A DNA stretch of 31,897 nucleotides from a virus. The number at the start of each line of letters is the position of its first letter. Position 1 is the first letter of the stretch. A model generated the notes under the pieces. It saw only the letters and a program-made list of their open reading frames with translations, was not told where the DNA came from and searched no databases. The stretch covers positions 1-31,897 of the IMG/VR virus record IMGVR_UViG_3300045119_000199. One strand, written 5' to 3'. This document shows, in pieces, positions 28,945-31,897 of this stretch. A program made the position numbers and the translations under genes.

Positions 28945-30315
28945 TCAAATCGGCGAGATTTGAACGCCGCGGCCGATTTGCACAGACTGTTCCACAGGCT
29001 GAGGAAAAAGTAACTCCGTCACGGCCCACACCAGCGCATCCATCCGGTTCGGCGACGGCCCACCAGGAACGTACGTTGTCATTTCTTCCTCGAGCTCGGC
29101 GAAGACGCCGACGTGATGCACGATTCCCCGCTCGTACGCCGTCGCGATCGGCTCGGCGCGCGTCATCTTGCCGCGGCTCGCCCACACCTTTTGAAACGGC
29201 GCGTTGGGTTGCGCAACGCGTATATTCGCCTCCACCAGGTCGCCGCCGTTGTTGACTTCGCCCACGATCAAATCAACCGGGTACTGTGGGTGCCGCAAGT
29301 AATCGGTTGCTACCTTCGCCCACGCCGCTGGAAGCGCCCTTAGCGACGGGTCGGCCAGGATCAACACATGCCCCGATCGTACCTGAGCCGCAACACACAT
29401 GCCGGTTAAATCCGACGTGTCGGCCGTGCTCACGGCCGGGTCGATCGCGAGCACCACGCGTACGACCATATCCCACTGAACATCACGCAATTGGATGCGC
29501 AAATCGCCGATCAGTTTTGCCGTCCACAAGGCGCCGGGCGTGTCCTCGAGCACTTCGGCGTAAATCTCTTGCCGGCCGAGCCTGGTTCCTTCGTACGGCG
29601 CGATCACTTCGCGATAGTAGTCCTCGCTGATGTTGGCCTTGTTTTCGTAGCTCGAGCCGCGGGTAACGACAGTCCGCGGGTTGCTGATTAGTTCTTTGAG
29701 CTCTTTGGTTGGCTTCGGCGTCGTCGTGATAACGCCGCGCAACCTCGAGCTCTTCATGCGAAAGCCGAATTTGACTTGCGTCCAAGCTTCACTGAGGAAG
29801 CGCCAGGCGCAAAACTCTTCAGCCCAGAACTTTGTGAACTGCGGCCCGCGGAGGCGTTCCGGTTCGTCGGCTGATCGAAGTATGCCGATCGCGCCGCTTG
29901 GGAAAACAATGAGCCGTTTGGACGGAAAGTATTCCGGCCGGCGCGTCGCCGGATAACACTGCAGCAAGCCGGATGGCCCTTCAATCATCAGGTCGCGAAT
30001 GTCGGCCGCGGTGGGCGCGATCATGAGGATTCGCTCGTGTGGATCTTCGCCCCATATCCGGCACGTCTCGGCGCCGGTGCGAGTCTTGCCGAAGCCGCGG
30101 CCGGCGAGCACAAGCCAGAAGATCCAATCATCACGCGTGATCGCGGCGCGGTTCGTGCCGGGTATCAGTTGCTTTGGACGGCCCCACATGCCGGGCCAGT
30201 CGTGCAACATCGTGGCGCATTGCGCCTCGGTGAACTCGCTAAGAAGCTGGTTCCGTTGGTGTTCCGGTAACGATGCTAGCAATTCGGCTGTGGAGTAATT
30301 CTGATGCGCTGACAT
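28945..30315 (-). CDS. Terminase large subunit
   Basis: The product has 456 residues, the packaging ATPase and nuclease. LAGRGFGKT (residues 70-78) is Walker A, FWAEEF (163-168) Walker B with the catalytic Glu, and TTTPKPT (197-203) the coupling motif. The C-terminal nuclease has LAIDPAV (D292), IVGEVNNGGD (E353) and NRMDALVWAV (D426), the three metal ligands of the RNase H-like fold. Overall it matches the COG5323 / Terminase_6 type family, including gene transfer agent terminases. It cuts concatemers and pumps DNA through the portal. It overlaps TerS by 77 bases. Confidence 0.93.
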   Translation of the reverse strand: MSAHQNYSTAELLASLPEHQRNQLLSEFTEAQCATMLHDWPGMWGRPKQLIPGTNRAAITRDDWIFWLVLAGRGFGKTRTGAETCRIWGEDPHERILMIAPTAADIRDLMIEGPSGLLQCYPATRRPEYFPSKRLIVFPSGAIGILRSADEPERLRGPQFTKFWAEEFCAWRFLSEAWTQVKFGFRMKSSRLRGVITTTPKPTKELKELISNPRTVVTRGSSYENKANISEDYYREVIAPYEGTRLGRQEIYAEVLEDTPGALWTAKLIGDLRIQLRDVQWDMVVRVVLAIDPAVSTADTSDLTGMCVAAQVRSGHVLILADPSLRALPAAWAKVATDYLRHPQYPVDLIVGEVNNGGDLVEANIRVAQPNAPFQKVWASRGKMTRAEPIATAYERGIVHHVGVFAELEEEMTTYVPGGPSPNRMDALVWAVTELLFPQPVEQSVQIGRGVQISPI

Positions 30316-30883
30316 TCATTTCTAGCGGGCGCCCTGGCGCCGTCGAGTGTTCATGTTTGATCGCCGGCCCATATTCCGGGTTGCCGGTCGCCGGGCCCAA
30401 CGACTCGAGCAGTTTTATCATCAGTCGGTCGGACGCCTGCGAGCCATCGGCGCCCATCGCCCGGCGCCACGCTTCGTCGGCCAGGTGTTGAAACGCCAGA
30501 CGCTTCGACTCGTCGAAAGCTCGAGAATACGCCGGGTCGTTTTTGAGCCAGTCGTAATGAGTGCAGCGGTCAACGTCTGCGATCTCGGCCGCCTTGCTGA
30601 TCCGGCCCGTCTTGCCGTACGCGGCCAGGAAAGCGCCCTGGCGCATACGCTTGCCGTCCTCGTCGCGCGCGTTGGGTGTTGGCTTAGGTTGGGACTCAGG
30701 CGCCGCGGGCGCCGGTGGGACTGGCGCCGGAACGCCGAGCCGCCTTGCGAGCTCTTCGGGCGTTGCCTTTAGAACCGTGTCGCACTGGCCGCCCGTCGCC
30801 GGGTTCATCGATAGCCAGGTCGGACACTTCGTAACGTCCTCGGCCACGTCGACGGCGCCGTGTACATCGCAATACTTCGTCAT
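30239..30883 (-). CDS. Terminase small subunit
   Basis: The product has 214 residues. The N-terminus has C5, H8, C20 and C34, a possible zinc site. A Pro/Ala-rich linker (residues 48-72) follows. RQGAFLAAYGKTGRISKAAEIADVDRCTHYDWLKNDPAYSRAFDES (about 81-126) is the helix-turn-helix typical of small terminases that bind the packaging site. A helical oligomerisation region (SKRLAFQHLADEAWRRAMG) comes next. It precedes and overlaps the large subunit. The ATG at 30883 lies eight bases after the -10-like TACGAT of element D, with no ribosome-binding site. Confidence 0.85.
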   Translation of the reverse strand: MTKYCDVHGAVDVAEDVTKCPTWLSMNPATGGQCDTVLKATPEELARRLGVPAPVPPAPAAPESQPKPTPNARDEDGKRMRQGAFLAAYGKTGRISKAAEIADVDRCTHYDWLKNDPAYSRAFDESKRLAFQHLADEAWRRAMGADGSQASDRLMIKLLESLGPATGNPEYGPAIKHEHSTAPGRPLEMNVSASELLHSRIASIVTGTPTEPAS

Positions 30884-30891
30884 GAGCTTTG

Positions 30892-30923
30892 ATCGTACCT
30901 AAGCTCTTGCAATTGCGCAACTA
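30892..30923 (-). promoter_or_regulatory. TAGTTGCGCAA promoter-like element D
   Basis: On the minus strand TAGTTGCGCAA occupies 30923-30913, and its TAG is the stop codon of the upstream gene. Seventeen bases after TTGCGC comes TACGAT (30897-30892), then eight bases, then the TerS ATG at 30883. Same layout as elements A, B and C. It would start the packaging transcript. Confidence 0.6.
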
Positions 30924-31897
30924 GTACCCTGATGTGCATGCCTGCAGCGACGTGCAAGTTGCCGAGCGAACGAGCGCCCAATTCGCGGCCGGCCAGATAG
31001 TCGCGTACCAATCGATAAGCTTGTCGACGAGCGCGCCGTCGACGCCGATAAACCTGAGCCGCGGCGCCATGTACCACGCCTGGCCTTGAAACGTGCCGCT
31101 CCATAAGAACTTCGAATTGTCGGCCGGGTTGTCAGTTGGTGAAACCAAACCGCTTTGGTAGTACTGCTGTGGTGTGTAGCTCGAGGCTTTCGCCAAATAG
31201 AATTGGGTGAACGCTGTAGCGATCGCCGTCACGGTCGCCGGCGAATAGCCACTCTGCAGAGTCGGCGCACTGATGAAGTTTACGAGCGAAAACGGCGACG
31301 TATCCCGCGGGTGAAAGCCTTCCGGAGTCGTCGGCGGCCGCCCGGTGAGTGTGAACTCCTGCAGCGCTTTAATCATGTACTCCAGTTCGATCATCAAACC
31401 TGGTACCTTCGCGTCGCGCGCGAACGTGTTGTAAATGAAGCCGTAATCGTAACCGTAGTCTTGCGGGTTATGGTCGACTTGCTGGCCCTGGCCGTCGTTC
31501 AAAATGAGTTGGACATGGTACCACTCGAGCGAGAACACTGAAGGCGACGGAACGTGTTGAATATTCGAGGCTGCGCCAAACGCCGTCGCGCCGAGCCAAC
31601 CGCGGGCGCTCGCCTTCGCGCCGAAGATGGCCGAAGGCATCGACTCGAGCCCGTAGGTTTGATTCAGTTCCCACATTTTGACCATGGCCCAACGGCCAGG
31701 CGAGTCGAACTGATTCATAAGCGCCGGCGTCCAGGTCGTTGGAAGCATCGCCTCTTTCGCAACTTCGAACCTGCTACCACCTTGAAACCAGTTTTGGAAT
31801 AGCTGTTGAGCCGCGGTATATCCCGCGGGCCCTGGTTTTGCGGCGAGCGCGGCGCCGATCGGCGGTAACAGGGTATTGAACGTGCTCCCGGTGAACG
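30921..31897 (-). CDS. Unknown protein, N-terminus beyond the window
   Basis: The frame is open from the right edge to a TAG at 30921, at least 325 residues; the M at 31748 is internal, since the frame continues upstream as FTGSTFNTLLPP. It is rich in Trp, Tyr and Phe (WYHVQLILNDGQGQQ, PQDYGYDYGFIYNTFA, FLWSGTFQGQAWYMAPRL, DWYATIWPAANWAL) and looks globular, without membrane helices or coiled coils. No family was recognised. It sits just upstream of the terminase genes, where replication, lysis or host-take-over genes can lie. It ends with two Cys-containing segments (RSATCTSLQACTSGY). Confidence 0.6.
   Translation of the reverse strand, partial: FTGSTFNTLLPPIGAALAAKPGPAGYTAAQQLFQNWFQGGSRFEVAKEAMLPTTWTPALMNQFDSPGRWAMVKMWELNQTYGLESMPSAIFGAKASARGWLGATAFGAASNIQHVPSPSVFSLEWYHVQLILNDGQGQQVDHNPQDYGYDYGFIYNTFARDAKVPGLMIELEYMIKALQEFTLTGRPPTTPEGFHPRDTSPFSLVNFISAPTLQSGYSPATVTAIATAFTQFYLAKASSYTPQQYYQSGLVSPTDNPADNSKFLWSGTFQGQAWYMAPRLRFIGVDGALVDKLIDWYATIWPAANWALVRSATCTSLQACTSGY

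Noticed and set aside
8148-29215. TTGCGCAA octamers inside genes (near 8150, 17290, 19440, 20318, 25730, 25848, 27500, 29210)
   Set aside because: They lack the preceding TA of the 11-mer TAGTTGCGCAA, and are not followed by a start codon at the right distance, so I treat them as sequence bias and not as promoters.
1-31897. tRNA, CRISPR, insertion sequence, integrase
   Set aside because: No cloverleaf, direct-repeat array, transposase or recombinase motif was seen on either strand by reading; a covariance-model search was not possible.

Overview
The window is most of the virion-structure half of a tailed double-stranded DNA phage (Caudoviricetes), probably a siphovirus. Packaging, portal, head-assembly, capsid, connector, tail-tube, tape-measure and tip genes can all be recognised, and there is no contractile sheath gene. 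The 1170-residue tape measure suggests a long tail of roughly 170 nm if it follows the usual 0.15 nm per residue. GC content is high (about 60 % by eye) and many genes have AGGAG/GGAGG ribosome-binding sites, so the host is a bacterium; its identity cannot be fixed from this window. No integrase, tRNA, rRNA, CRISPR array or insertion sequence was seen, so lifestyle is undecided. All genes but one lie on the minus strand and are transcribed from the right end to the left.

Layout in transcription order. 31897-30921: an unrecognised gene cut by the window edge. 30883-28945: terminase small and large subunits. 28785-20358: an accessory cassette of about 8.4 kb and twenty genes, mostly joined by 4-base ATGA start/stop overlaps. 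It holds four glycosyltransferase-like proteins, FkbM-like and TylF/MycF-like methyltransferases, a third methyltransferase-like protein, a sigma-factor-like protein, a winged-helix protein, a MazG-like protein and many small proteins. 20455-14037: portal, two small proteins, a fusion of a SixA-like histidine phosphatase to a minor head protein, a two-helix membrane protein, a protease-scaffold polyprotein and a DUF2190-like decoration protein. A lone plus-strand zinc-finger gene (16155-16460) sits in this block. 14020-10341: major capsid protein, head-tail connectors and tail tube protein. 10338-9494: a holin-like membrane protein and a small unknown. 9418-8565: tail assembly chaperones joined by a -1 frameshift. 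8568-614: tape measure, a tail-tip/hub protein and three exposed tail proteins, one a beta-helix tailspike. A rho-independent terminator follows at 489-535, and a new transcription unit runs off the left end.

Four transcription units (TerS-TerL; cassette plus portal; late head and tail genes; left-end unit) each begin with the same intergenic 11-mer, TAGTTGCGCAA. In each case it is followed 16-18 bases later by a -10-like hexamer only 5-10 bases before the start codon. This looks like one phage promoter class giving leaderless or nearly leaderless transcripts. The cassette encodes a candidate sigma factor that could read it.

Most unusual points: (1) a SixA-type phosphatase fused to a Mu gpF-type minor head protein; (2) the repeated TAGTTGCGCAA promoters together with a phage sigma factor; (3) a glycosyltransferase/methyltransferase cassette between terminase and portal; (4) a -1 frameshift at A8 that joins the tail chaperone to a cysteine-containing extension; (5) an in-frame internal start that would make a scaffold from the protease gene; (6) exact 63-residue repeats in the tape measure.
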